The notes below the pieces were generated by a model. The model saw only the letters and a program-made list of their open reading frames with translations. It ran no database searches and was not told the origin of the DNA. From Asterias rubens (Eukaryota; Echinodermata; Asteroidea; Forcipulatida; Asteriidae): DNA of 64,000 nt. The DNA lies in contig NC_047065.1 of NCBI RefSeq assembly GCF_902459465.1, forward strand, positions 13,369,634-13,433,633. The letters run 5' to 3'. A program made the translations under genes and the position numbers. Below, one piece after another: positions 23,241-34,345 of this stretch (the first letter of the stretch is position 1; each line of letters opens with the position of its first letter).

Positions 23241-23555
23241 GTCATGCCAGAGCCGTACGAGTCAATCGGCAACAGAGTCATGCGTCACTTCCGCCACGTG
23301 ATCGACAGCACGGTCCACTATTGGCTGCAGGGGAACAGGCTGGAGCTTGGTGGGTCCTCGGGTCAAGTCTCACTGGTCGGCAGCGTCAGCGAAGAGCATA
23401 CGTCACACAGCACGCCCGAAACTCTGGAGTCCGGGGAGTCCAAAGACGGTTCCACACCGGAAGAGAAACAGGAAGCCAAGGGCAGCGATCCGGGAACCAG
23501 GGACGACGAAGAAGAGGAAGACTCCTCAGCGTCCTCAGAAGAGAAATCACCGTGA
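23241..23555 (+). CDS. Retropepsin-like aspartic protease gene, last coding exon with acidic tail
   Basis: CAATAAACAG precedes an exon open for 104 codons to a TGA. Its start, VMPEPYESIGNRVMRHFRHVID, has the hydrophobic-G-x-x-hydrophobic pattern plus a final strand that closes the retropepsin fold (normally IG-D-hydrophobic-hydrophobic--F). HYWLQGNRLEL completes the domain. From about residue 40 of the exon the chain becomes disordered: Ser, Glu, Gly and Pro dominate, with DDEEEEDSSASSEE just before the end, a likely casein kinase 2 target. Base composition is much richer in GC than the flanks, which supports coding. The exon may extend past the stop as 3' UTR, with ATTAAA at 23584-23589 or a donor-like GTAAGC at 23612. 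A degenerate antisense copy of its last 130 bases lies at 20545-20672. Confidence 0.75.
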   Translation, partial: VMPEPYESIGNRVMRHFRHVIDSTVHYWLQGNRLELGGSSGQVSLVGSVSEEHTSHSTPETLESGESKDGSTPEEKQEAKGSDPGTRDDEEEEDSSASSEEKSP

Positions 23556-23619
23556 CGTCACAGGTCCGAGGTCAACAAGACTTATTAAAAGTCCAATTTG
23601 CCATCACTATGGTAAGCAG

Positions 23620-24183
23620 TATTTGAACAGCCGCGACATTATTATGTAAACTTCTCATGGATGTACATTAATGTAAAGTTATTTTAATTTTGTTTAAAAG
23701 TAATTGTTTTTGCTGCGCATTTCTGACGAGTCAATCATGATTTGGAAGAAGAATGAGAAAGGAAATTCTGGAACTCTACCTCCACCGTGGTTTGATAGTT
23801 TTGGCCAGTTCGCACTAGGCAATTTATATAGGCAACCAGTTCCAGGCAATCTCCAATAAGGAATATTATTCACATTTCAGTTTTCTGTGGGTAGCGAGTT
23901 ACAGCTAAAACAGTGTCTTTTGTAATGTCGAAGTCGTCCTTAATGACGAAGTCGTCCTTGTGTAGACAGTGCAGTTGGTTACGCTGCCTCAAAGTTGCCT
24001 GTAAATGTTGCCCAGAGTGACAATTATCTTCAAGTTTTAGATTGAAATCTACTTCTAATCGATTGCAATTGCAACCAGAGACAATAATTGCAGATGATTG
24101 TGTCCCTAGTTTCAAGATTAGATTGAATTTCAGTCTTAACATTTGAAAGGGAAGTCCCTTAGCATTGGTCTGCATCAAAGCTT
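23620..24183. other. Downstream of the protease gene
   Basis: Possible 3' UTR tail, then AT-rich sequence with a GTCGTCCTTAATGACGAAGTCGTCCTTG short duplication (shown by its GTCGTCCTT units near 23932 and 23950). Confidence 0.4.
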
Positions 24184-24242
24184 GATGAATTCGCAAAGCA
24201 GACTGTCCCTTTATATGGATCAGTCTGCTTTGCGAATTCATC
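24184..24242. repeat. Palindrome with 22-base perfect arms
   Basis: GATGAATTCGCAAAGCAGAC with TG added pairs exactly with its complement, across a 15-base spacer. Confidence 0.85.
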
Positions 24243-24791
24243 CAACTTGTTTAAACTCTCAAACCATTGGTTGTTCACGTGCCAAAGTAAAACAAAACAA
24301 AATTAGAAACTTGTTGAATTCTTATGGATATTGGGTAGTCGTTTTACCCTGATCCTAATTTAAAATATTTCTGTACACAGTTTTTGCCAATTGGCCAACG
24401 CCAGTTGGCAACAATTATTTTACCGATGATCTTGAAGGCAAGGAGAACTGCGTTCATTTGTATTTGTTAAAGGTAAGGGTAAAAAAAAACCAGGCTCGTC
24501 AGTTAAAGCTAATTTTTAACAACCAAGGTTTTTATTAAAAATCCTATTGTGTTACCGCTAAACACTCTATAGGTGTGACACTGTGAGTACACTGTCATTT
24601 TACACTTTTGTTTCTGACTGCTAGTCGCATCATTGACGGTGTTGTATACATTCTGGTGTAATAACAAAGTTGGACACCATCGAATAGTTAGTATTATATA
24701 ACACCCAAGCAGATCCTTGCCATTTGATTGGAGGATTGTCCGTCACGTGATAGCAAATAAAAGTACCATTGCACGCTGACTCACTCGCCGT

Positions 24792-24876
24792 GCTTTTTCG
24801 TTCCATCCGAAAAGTACCATTGCACGCTGGCACGCTGCCAGCGTGCAATGGTACTTTTCGGATGGAACGAAAAAGC
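24792..24876. repeat. 85-base near-perfect palindrome
   Basis: Arms of about 39 bases run from GCTTTTTCGTTCCATCCG to CGGATGGAACGAAAAAGC and meet at GCTGGCACGCTGCCAGC. An additional half-copy, AAAGTACCATTGCACGCTG, lies just upstream at about 24760-24780. Confidence 0.9.
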
Positions 24877-25047
24877 TGAGTAAAAACATCAATGCGTGCG
24901 CGTGTCTTTGGTAACGCAGCAGGTGTTACTGCAAGAAGGCATTGTAAAATTACTAGCATTCGGCTTCTACAGTTGAAATTGTTTGTTTTGAAAGTTGTTT
25001 CTTTCAATCAAAATGACAAAGTTCTACTTGGATGTTATATAAAACAA

Positions 25048-25204
25048 ATAATGAATGTTTTTCATTCGTGCAATGGTGCGAATATGTTCATTCGTTGAAA
25101 GCTGGAATGTTCCATTCAACTCGGCTCCGCCTCGTTGAATAGAACATTCCATCTTTCAACTCATGAACATATTCGCACCATTGCACTCATAAACATTCAT
25201 TATG
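25048..25204. mobile_element. Fold-back element F
   Basis: Arms AATGAATGTTTTTCATTCG and CATAAACATTCATTATG extend inward through GTGCAATGGTGCGAATATG to the loop CGGCTCCGCCTCG. The layout and loop match the E elements, though the arm sequence differs. Confidence 0.8.
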
Positions 25205-25210
25205 TGTATA

Positions 25211-25425
25211 CTATAGACGATGTGACCTCTGACGTCACACGAAAATCATAACATGATTCGCGCGCATACCGCCGGGCAAAACCTTTGTGTTTTGGCAGCC
25301 AGCTAGAAAGTGTACGCAATCTTACCATGACTGCGACTCTTTTTGCCCGGCGAAACATGACGTATACATTCTACAGTGTTTTTTTTTTTTTTCAACAGAG
25401 TAAACATAGGTCACATCGTCTATAG
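25211..25425. mobile_element. Inverted-end element P
   Basis: CTATAGACGATGTGACCT and AGGTCACATCGTCTATAG frame 215 bases directly after element F. A T tract has expanded near the right end. Confidence 0.75.
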
Positions 25426-25429
25426 AAGT

Positions 25430-28400
25430 GTACATTTTAACACCGACAATAAAACGCGATGTTTTCATTGTTTGCATTCCTCCAAAACAAAACAAAACAA
25501 CAAACACAAACAAAATACATTTTTGGTTGATATGATGGACGTTGAAACGGACGCTTTTTTAAAATGAGAGACGTTTTTTAAAACAACTTTTTTAAATGAA
25601 TGTTTTTAAAAAAGAATGCCTTATCTGTGTGTTATGTTTTGAGTTTTTTGTCCGTTATGCCGTCGGCATTTCGTTACGAATGTACTTCTTCGTATTGTTT
25701 CCTTTAAGGAAATTTCTGGTCTACTTAAAAAGTGTTCTCAAATTCTTATAATGTTTTCCTTCCTTTCTTTGTTTTTTTTTAAGTTAAGTATCAGTTAACA
25801 TTAACAGACTTTTATTCGGGAATGTGAGAAGATTTTGGTGAAGATTTTTTGCCAGAAAATGCCTTTTTATTGAGATTTGTTCAAAAGTTGCGGGTGTGTG
25901 GTGGAGACGACGAACAACTTGTGTAGCCGCACGTCAATACGCTGTTGATGCTAAGACAGCATGCTGTTTTATGTAAAGCCGTCAGTGGTAAACTGTTCTG
26001 CGTCTTGACTCAAGGCTAGTTTTGTGTATGAGATGTGCTCTTATAATAATTGGGACAGAATAAATTGTGCGGCATTTGTTTAAGGAAACCAGATTGACCA
26101 AAGATTTATAATTATACAATGCAGTAGGTCTACGAACTATGTGCATAAACAAAAAGAAGTTTCAATTTGCAGAAACGTTTATTTATTTATTTCTACTTAT
26201 ATTATGTGCGTGTACCTTCTGTTGTTTAACAAGTGGTTAAGCTGACACAAAGGTGGCCCACGAAAGTCGTTTGATGTGTCGATACTTGTATACGGTTCCG
26301 GTTATTATAGCATCGATTCTTTGGCATTACTATCATGAGCGAAATGCTATTAAAACTTTAACAAAAGCGTTAAATACTTCTAACTCAATGGCAAGTTCTT
26401 TAAGAACCTATCTAATGTTCAAAGGTACTAACCTTACCTTCTAAATGTATTTCATGTCCGTAACAAAGCCGAATCGTTACTTGTTTCGGATACGATTATT
26501 CGACTATCGTGAATGAAATGTGTTTTTATAAAGGTAATACTTTTAATTTCACCTTCCAGAAAAATAACTGTTTCCTTCATTGGTTGACACCACAACTAAC
26601 ATATGAAAAATGTTAAAAGAAAATATAAACCTGCCTTCCGAGATAGATCAACAGTTTTGTGTAAACGGAAAATTTCAAAAGCTTCTCTTCCTTCCAAAAT
26701 GAGTTTTGAAAAGACCGGGCGGTGGCGCCCTTCATTGAGTGAATGCTATTATTTTTGTGTGTACACCGCTGTTGAGTTTTTCTAAGGTCTTCGGTTTCTG
26801 TACAGATTGACGCATAGGGCACCATGTGCTGACTAAACTTTCCTCATGAAGATACATGTATTCTCTTACTGCTGGAAAAGGTGTTTCAATGAGAGAGGCT
26901 TTTGGAACGATAGGTGGCAGCACACTTGCATGGTATGTCTACTGCCACCAAGCGTTCCAAACTCTCCCATTGATAATAAATCGCAGTATAAAACAAGTAG
27001 GCCTGAATTTCATAATAATTATGTTATACAAATAAAGCTTTTCAAAACGAAAAGTCATACTACAATTATGTATTTAAATTTGAACCATTATAATTATTTA
27101 GAAGGAGCAAGTTTGAACCCATTTATTTATTCGTTTTCAAAATGGCGTGTGACTATAGTATTCTGAACAATGGACCAATTAGTAGACAAAAGAAAAGTAT
27201 TAAAAGGGAATTTTTATCATAGTTATTATTTTTGTTGCGTTTTATGTTTCCTTATCAAAGATAAAAGGAGCAGGTTATTGCGTGTTTACATGATGACTCA
27301 GAAAGTATGAATGACTTTTCTTAATGATCACCATTGTCATTGGATGACATAAGGTGCTTATATAATTTTACGTTTCAACCCTTCACTTCGAATTTTTAGC
27401 GAAGATTTTAACAAAACAATAGCAGAGCTTTTTTTTAAAGATTTTTAGAAGCAAAAGCAGAGCTCGGGAATATTAAAGGACATGGCGTCAGGAATGATTT
27501 AGCTATAAAATTCAGATTAATAGTGTTTGCATTCGGATGTAAAAAATTAATATGCGCGATGAAAATTGGGTTTTAAATCAGAGCAATTACTATAGCTTAC
27601 CTGTTTAAGAAACGTTTACAGTAACTAAAAAAGGAAAATGCAATTCGCTCGAGTGGACGTTTCAGCTGTTAACAACTGTTTCGTGAAAAAAATGTATCTA
27701 TGCGAGTGCAATGACGTTATAAATATATTATTACATGCAACAGCCGTTGTCACCAAAAAAATGAATAACTATAACGAATAATAATTACGTTACTATTTTT
27801 AGATTATCCATAATGGCGGACAATCCTGATGTTAAGGCATGCTGAAATGTAACACTTAAGTGTATTATGTGATTGCCAAAAATCTTATAACGAAAAAAAA
27901 TGTTAATCGTTATAATGAGACAAAATTAACCACCGTGTACAATTTGTATATTTAGAATCACCCAGTATTTTAGCTTCGATTTTGAAAAGGATACTTATAG
28001 ATGGCAAAAACGAATACTCAAGGAAAATTTGATGGTTAGATATACAAATATTTGAAATCGATATCCTTAATTAATAATATTGAAAAAGGAAAAAAAAAAT
28101 ATCAATAACTCCTGTACAAAATTATTGTATAAAAATAATAATTAAAAAGATGAATTTTCACCGGGGTATTTATATACCTTGCCCCAAACTCGTAACTCGT
28201 ACACTGCCATTCCAAAGCCTATTGTATTCAGTAATGTATACTCCAATAAGTGTTAGACAACAACTTAAAAAAGTACTGCATTTTTTGAAGTTTTTCTGTG
28301 AGATAACTGTACATTTGGGGGTTGTTATTTGGTGTTTGGGGAGTCCTTTTTATTATAATTAGTGTCTAAAATAGAGCAAAAACCAATAGGTATTAATTAT

Positions 28401-28550
28401 GCAATTTGTATAGTCGAAAATAAGCCCCAAAATAATAAGAATATGCATTTTGCTTGGTATCAAGTACAATAATGATTTAGTTTACCAAGGAAGGGTAGGG
28501 GCTTTGTTTGTAAGCCTAACTAACGAAAATAATTTGAGACACGAGAAAAT
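25430..28550. other. Long AT-rich stretch without genes
   Basis: Three kilobases with few repeats. A small inverted pair, GGAACGATAGGTGGCAG and CTGCCACCAAGCGTTCC, is at 26906-26960. No coding signal. Confidence 0.6.
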
Positions 28551-29138
28551 TTGGTGGCAGCAGACATAACAACTGAGTTCGGGTGTGCACCATGAACTAA
28601 AGGTTGACTATTTTGGCTCGAACCCGGGGTGGTCGACCATTGGTTGACTTCTATGGTCGACAACATGTGGTCTTGCTCAAAAGCAGAGTGGAACCAGCGA
28701 AAGGGCGGGAATCAATGTGGGTGCGTTCGTTTAGCTTCCCTGGGTCGACCCCGGTCTGCCCCATGTGCGTTCGAATAGCTTTAACGTCAATCCAGGGGCT
28801 CACCCGGGTCAGCCCCCAGTGCCCTGCTTGTGGAGTGGGTCACTTGGGGGCTGGCCCCAGGTGCGTGACGTCGCGGTGAGTGGTCGTTCGTTTAGCTCTT
28901 GTCAGGGGCTCAGCCGAGTGAGCACCGCGGGGTAGACCCAGTGAAGCTAATCGAACACACCCTGTGTTGTTTCGAATCGGTACCGATGGCTGATAGGCTT
29001 CCAAACCGCCCAGTCGTTCGAGCGAGTGCGTCACTGTGCATGTACGTTGCCGGTCAGTAGTCGACTTAAATGTGCGCACTCAAACTTGCTCCATGTTCCT
29101 CCAGTGACGTAGGTCGAGCCTATCTGCTGCCACCAAGA
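28551..29138. mobile_element. Larger element bounded by TTGGTGGCAGCAGA
   Basis: 14-base inverted ends TTGGTGGCAGCAGA and TCTGCTGCCACCAA lie 588 bases apart and enclose element D copy 1. A related pair (GGTGGCAG at 26915, CTGCCACCAAGCG at 26943) occurs elsewhere. No target duplication is clear. Confidence 0.5.
28719..28962 (+). mobile_element. Inverted-end element D, copy 1
   Basis: Ends GGGTGCGTTCGTTTAGC and GCTAATCGAACACACCC; GC-rich interior with GGTCGACCCCGG, CTCACCCGGGTCAG and a GTGCGTGACGTC block. Lies inside a larger repeat bounded by TTGGTGGCAGCAGA (28551) and its complement (29124). Confidence 0.8.
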
Positions 29139-29177
29139 GCGCACATGAAACTAGGCCCTTAACATCATTAGTATTAT

Positions 29178-29562
29178 TTAAGGCAGTGGACACTATTGGT
29201 AATTGTCAAAGACTGGTCTCCACAGTTGGTTTATCTAAACATGCGTAAAATAACAAACCTGTGAAAATTTGAGCTCAATCGGTCATCGAACTTGCGAGAT
29301 AATAATGAAAGAAAAAACCCACCCTTGTCACACGAAGTTGTGTGCGTTAAGATGGTTGATTTCGAGACCTCAAGTTCTAAATCTGAGGTCTCGAAATCAA
29401 ATTCGTGGAAAATTACGTCTTTCTCGAAAACTATGGCACTTCAGAGGGAGCTGTTTCTCACACTGTTTCATACCATCAACCTCTCCCCATTACTCGTAAC
29501 CAATAAAGGTTTTATGCTAATAATTATTTTGAGTAATTACCAATAGTGTCCACTGCCTTTAA
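29178..29562 (+). mobile_element. TTAA element family A, near-consensus copy
   Basis: TTAA to TTAA, with both inverted ends matching over about 25 bases and the GATTTCGAGACCTCA palindrome arms perfect. A good reference copy for the family. Confidence 0.95.
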
Positions 29563-29867
29563 TACCCTGATCAGTACTCATCGTGATTAAAATAGCAATT
29601 CTTACATGATGTGCCCATTAATTTGTATTACAAATTTTAAATAAAAAAAATAAATAAAAGCTTTACAGACCAATACGTGAGACAATGCATGCAATTTGTA
29701 ATTTCGAAAAAGTGTAACTTTAAGTCAAATTCCCGAAACCTTTCACACAGTTGTCCTTTTAATAAAACACGTGGATATAATTATGTAAATCCCTCTCCCA
29801 AGATGCATTTGAATTCGGTCGCAAAATGGCCGCATATATAGCTAGGCTTATGACCGTTCGAAATAAT

Positions 29868-29945
29868 GACTTACTTTACATATTGATGACCTAATTCACA
29901 TATTGATGACCTGATTTACATATTGATGACCTGATTTACATAATA
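29868..29945 (+). repeat. 20-base tandem repeat
   Basis: Three to four units of ACATATTGATGACCTGATTT. Confidence 0.9.
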
Positions 29946-29965
29946 TAATATGATTTTCATAATTT

Positions 29966-30305
29966 GGGTGGCACGGTTGGCTTGTGCGTAAAGCGCTCGC
30001 CTCTCACCAAGGTGACCCCGGTTCGATTCCCGGTCGGGGCCATATGTGAGTTGAGTTGTGCGTTGGCTCTCTGCTGTGCCACGAGGGTTTCCCAGACTAT
30101 CCGGTTTTCCTCCCTTTAGGAAAAAAAAACAAACACTTTCGATCTTGGCTGTGCTCCGTGGTCATAATGGGTTGATGTGGCTGGCAGCTGAATGCGCCCT
30201 TGCATGCCTGCTTCTCGAACACGTTGTAGCCGCGTCCTTCGCAATTCAGCTCTTAGCTGCGAGTAAGGATGATTAGCCCCCCAAATTATTATTATTATAA
30301 TATAA
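29966..30305 (+). mobile_element. Full-length tRNA-derived SINE
   Basis: Head GGTGGCACGGTTGG with perfect B box GGTTCGATTCC (30020-30030). The anticodon arm CGCCT-CTCACCA-AGGTG gives a Val-like CAC. A body with GAGTTGAGTTGTGCGTTGGC and CCGGTTTTCCTCCCTTTAGG follows, the sort of central domain conserved among animal SINE superfamilies (Meta/Nin-type by memory). It ends in an (ATT)n tail. Confidence 0.8.
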
Positions 30306-30358
30306 GTACCGTATTATTTATATTATTATTATAATATAAGTACCGTATTATTTATACC
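30284..30358 (+). repeat. 36-base tandem duplication after the SINE tail
   Basis: ATTATTATTATAATATAAG plus TACCGTATTATTTAT, two units. Confidence 0.85.
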
Positions 30359-30359
30359 G

Positions 30360-31521
30360 TATTAATTTTAGTTGTTCTTAACTTTGTTTAGATTTTAGCA
30401 GCAATTCTGATTCCCGATGGGGAAAAATTATAAATTTTAAGATCGTTGTTGTACACGTGCTTGGCACAAATGCTTATTACAAAAATAAATAATAAATAAA
30501 CACTCAATGTCCGTAGCTTTAGAGAATTATAAGCAACACAAATATTAGTGTTTGGATTGAACACGACGTCATCCAAGACATTAATAACAAACTATGCTAA
30601 ATCTGAATCCGGGATGATAAAAAAAACGTCTATAAATGCAAAAGAAAAAAAATGCTTTATACACTTTCAAACCCCACTTGATAATAACCCAACAAATGCT
30701 GGCATTAATGTGTGTTAATGTTATATTTTAAATGTCCAATAATTAATAGTGAAACGTGTAGACGTAATTAATAATGCTCTTGAGTGTGGTCAAATACGTA
30801 ATACTTAGTGTTTTGTCATACGCGCCCTCTATCGGTGATATTCTTGGGTGTTTTAAGGGAATTGTGGGTAATTATTAATACCTATTTGCATAAACACTGT
30901 GACGTCCTGTAACGCATAACTATATATACTATATAATTGTATTAATAAGTCCAGAAAATAATATGAATAAGTATGATGTGTGAAGCTAGCTGTCTTAGTA
31001 TGAATTTAAATCGTGGAAAAACTCGCTTTTATGATTTCCTCCTGGTTTACGAAGGCTGAAGTGAAAGTTTCAAGTCCAAAAGATGTGGTGTGCCCTATGA
31101 AAAAAAGCTTGCTAAAAGCATGTGTGAGCAAGGAATTGATAAGGTTGTTGTTTATGAAATGGTTGTATGTATCAAACCATATAATAGTTGTAAAAGCGCA
31201 AAGCATTTTGTTTGAAATTAATCATTGTTTCAATTCCATGGTTATAAAAAAAACTTTAAAAGCTTAGGAAAATCTGTCGTTTAACACCCAACCTTTCTTG
31301 TTTATGAAAGTGACATGACCCTAGTTTGGTATGTTATTATATTTTGATCAGAGGTAGCTTGGTGGTAGTGGATCGAATGTTTAAAAAAACGTGCAAAACG
31401 TAAGAATGATTGGAAGGGGCAAATAAAAATAGAGTGGCTTCGACTCTCACCTTACAAGTTACACTTGCTTTTAAATAAGGATAACAATTAATATGTATGT
31501 CTACTGTTTTGACTTAAATCC
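30360..31521. other. AT-rich intergenic
   Basis: No gene, element or structure recognised. Confidence 0.6.
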
Positions 31522-31682
31522 CAGGCCTGGAATTCCACGGAGGCCTCAGCATCTTGCCCCTGGTCTTGCTTGGCCTTGATGCTCCTTCAACAGTTTACAA
31601 GACTTTAAGATTTTACAATGGAAGTGCCCTTTGCAAAATAAAAACGGCCTTGCCCTCTCAAAGATGAAATTCCAGGCCTGAA
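31522..31682. mobile_element. Short element J with CAGGCCTGGAATT ends
   Basis: CCAGGCCTGGAATTCC at the left pairs with GAAATTCCAGGCCTG at the right, 160 bases apart. Confidence 0.6.
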
Positions 31683-32002
31683 ATCCAGTAGCAATAAAAC
31701 TCTCTCCATTAATTTTGATAATCATGTTTCTGTCATTTTAACAAAATTTCTCAAAATCACCATCAATGTGTTTTATCCAATAACTATACAATATTTTTCG
31801 TGATGTGTTGTCTTCTGCCAGTCGCGCATAACAAAAACAAGATGATGTTTGTGTTTAAAATGTTGTGAATCCAAAATGCTGAAACCTCGTTAATTAAATC
31901 GCGGAGACAGATTATTGTTGAAAGATAAATACTGATTGGTCGGGAACCGGCTCCAAAAGTTCAAATTATAACTCTGATCCCCATAAAGCATATCGGGTAC
32001 CA

Positions 32003-32150
32003 GGGGTCGATTTCACAAAGATTTAGGACCAGTCCTAACTTAGAGCTAGTCCTAGGAGACATACAAATTGCATGGTTAGTCCTAAGTTAGGACGAGTAAC
32101 TGGTCCTAACTCGAGATAAGACTAGTCCTAACTCTTTGTGAAATCCACCA
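32003..32150. mobile_element. Element G, copy 1
   Basis: GGTCGATTTCACAAAGATT and AACTCTTTGTGAAATCCACC form the ends. The interior repeats variants of TTAGGACTAGTCCTAA five times on both strands. Confidence 0.75.
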
Positions 32151-32352
32151 CAGATTGGCTCACCCAGCCTTTCGAGTGCTTTTTGTTTCCCCCGATCGAT
32201 GTAGAAGACAAAAACCAAGAGTTGCCTTCACTGGTACCCTTTCGTACATATATGGGGGTTTTGGGGGTTTTGGGTTGTTTTTTGTTTTTTTTTCGCCGGG
32301 ACTGCATTCTCACAACTTTGGTTTGTCGAGGATCAAGCATACACGACCCGAT

Positions 32353-32515
32353 ATATTATGTAGTTGTGTTCGATAAACTAATCGATACCGATTCAAAAAT
32401 CTTGCTGGGTGGAACGAGAGGAACTTGAAAATATATTATGTAGTTGCGTTCGATAAACTAATCGATACGGATTCAAAAAAAACTTGCCGGGTGGAAAGAG
32501 AGGAGCTTGAAAATA
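32353..32515 (+). repeat. Tandem duplication of an 81-base unit
   Basis: ATATTATGTAGTTGTGTTCG to GAACTTGAAA is repeated once with few changes, sharing GATAAACTAATCGATAC. Confidence 0.9.
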
Positions 32516-32639
32516 AGTGTTACTGTTTGTTTCTGATGTCAGTATTATTTTGGGGATACTGCTTTTTTTTACTGATGTTTTTTTTAAGGGAAAGATGTTT
32601 GTGAAGGAAATGTGATCTTTGCGCCTTTCTGTTATATGC

Positions 32640-32830
32640 ATGCACGGTAAGCAATTTTTCCTGTACATCAAAATTGCCATCCTCAAAAAATGTCCAGATG
32701 ATTTGTTTATGGCTTCTTCTTTTTTTAAATCGATTTGGAAGAACAATTTCCCCGTTGAAAACCACTTCGGACAGTAGCAATTTTGGTGTACAGAAAAAAA
32801 AAATTGCGCACTGTAGCGTGTTTTGTGGAT
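32640..32830 (+). repeat. Second copy of the 3.7-kb dispersed repeat
   Basis: Ordered matches to 3640-3830 and a TTGCGCACTGTAGCG end. The two long minus-strand open frames across this region follow from the repeat and low complexity and are not taken as genes. Confidence 0.5.
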
Positions 32831-33390
32831 GAACTGGCTTGGCTTGTACCGCGTTCGCATTTTGCCACGTTCGTGCAGTAAATAAAAAAAAATTAAAAAA
32901 AATTACGTTCTCATGATTTGCCACCTCCAAATTCTGGTTGGGCACACGATGGGTGATAGATCCAATGCAGATGTATTTTTTACATTTCAATATGATGATT
33001 GGAGATACAAAGCAAACCAAAGACAATTGCACTCGGTGTTTACTGCTGAGTTACGGCCAAAAACATTCACTGATCAACCGCCTCTTCCTGCCAAATTTTC
33101 GGGAAATCAAAAACATGACATGGTATTTCTGATGATATCCCTTCTCTGCTTGCAATCTTTGTGCATACTTGCATATAGACTGTTATCATGCGCGGGAAAA
33201 GGAACTCGACATTAAAAAAAACTGATTTCAGAACTGGTAGCCATCTTGTTTGGACCTGTTCAACTTTAACCATTACCCAAAGCGAGGGCAGGGGAGGCGA
33301 ATTAGTCTGATCCCTTTCATGCGAATGAGAACCAGTGTTATTGCACACAAGAAACACCACCGAATGGCAAACGACACAAGCATGTACCAG
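32831..33390. other. Intergenic
   Basis: A-tracts and a 100-codon frame without recognisable features. Confidence 0.5.
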
Positions 33391-33638
33391 GGCCCAATGT
33401 CATGGCTCTGCTTACCGTAAGCACAGAGTCGGCGCTTACAGAAGCAGGGAATTCTGTGCTGTCGGCAAGCACAAGGGTGAGCGGCGAATTTTGGCTTCTG
33501 CGCGCGCGGACTCCACGTTACTATAGAGGCATTCTACGCTTACAAGGCTAGCGCAGAAATTCGGCGCTTGCACGTAAGCGGAAACTATCGTGATCGTAAG
33601 CGCCGAATTCGGCAGTAAGCAGAGCCATAAAATTGGGC
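33391..33638. mobile_element. Element H with GGCCCAAT...ATTGGGC ends
   Basis: GGCCCAATGTCATGGCTCTG and CAGAGCCATAAAATTGGGC frame 248 bases rich in GGCGCTTAC / GTAAGCGCC repeats. Looser relatives lie at 38765-38880, 45830-46015 and 47815-48070. Confidence 0.7.
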
Positions 33639-34106
33639 ATTGGTCAGTCGATGTAATGTTAATCAATAGAAAGTAGCTGTGCTTTACGTCAAATTGCGCG
33701 ATTGATGTATACAAAAAAAATATTAACTATATAAAGTACTAAATATTGCAAGTATTTTGCTGTACAATAATTAGTTCAATTCGGAAGGAAATACATGTAT
33801 ACGTATGACCTGTGTTCAGACTCAGGGGATTCGAAATATGATGTCACGACAAAAATATAGCGACTGTTTTATGAAGACAATTAAAAAAATAAAAAAAATA
33901 AAAAAGACGGTAAGTAATCCATTACTACCACAAAATGAACTGACAACCTTCGCTGGTTACTCGCGGTAGATAAGTCATTTACGAGAACGATTCAAAAATT
34001 GGGCTGGAACAATGACTTTCTAAGTCACAATTGTTAATTATTGTCAATTGTTAATTGCCATAATACGCATTCATTCAGAAAAATGTGTATGGGTGTTCAT
34101 TGTCTC

Positions 34107-34345
34107 TAAGCCGGCCTCAGGTCGACCTACGATGTTCTTGCGCCCGCAACAAACCGTCGGCAACGCGTAGACAAAATATGCTCAGGTCACAACAACTGAT
34201 AAATCATTGCAGTTGTGCTCAGGTTCTAAATAAACGCTGACTGAAAATTTCCCGATGGTCTTAGCTCAGGAGCAGTGTGATCCTGAAAAGTCAGTCGCCG
34301 ACTGTTTTTTTTTTTTTGACGCAAGGTCGACCTGAGGCCGGCTTA
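34107..34345. mobile_element. Miniature element K with TAAGCCGGCCTCAGG ends
   Basis: The 22-base inverted ends continue to GTCGACCT. TA at both flanks could be a two-base duplication as made by Tc1/mariner transposases. Confidence 0.8.

Noticed and set aside
29292..29546. Recurring 60-85 codon open frames in family A copies, similar to each other across the window
   Set aside because: They follow the element sequence including its inverted end, and other copies break the same frame. Similarity is explained by DNA repeat identity.
29868..29945. CRISPR-like array
   Set aside because: Simple 20-base tandem repeat without spacers, in a eukaryotic genome.
32393..33032. Two overlapping minus-strand open frames of 155 and 170 codons
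   Set aside because: Overlap in different frames across a dispersed repeat and A/T tracts; Lys/Phe-rich low-complexity products.
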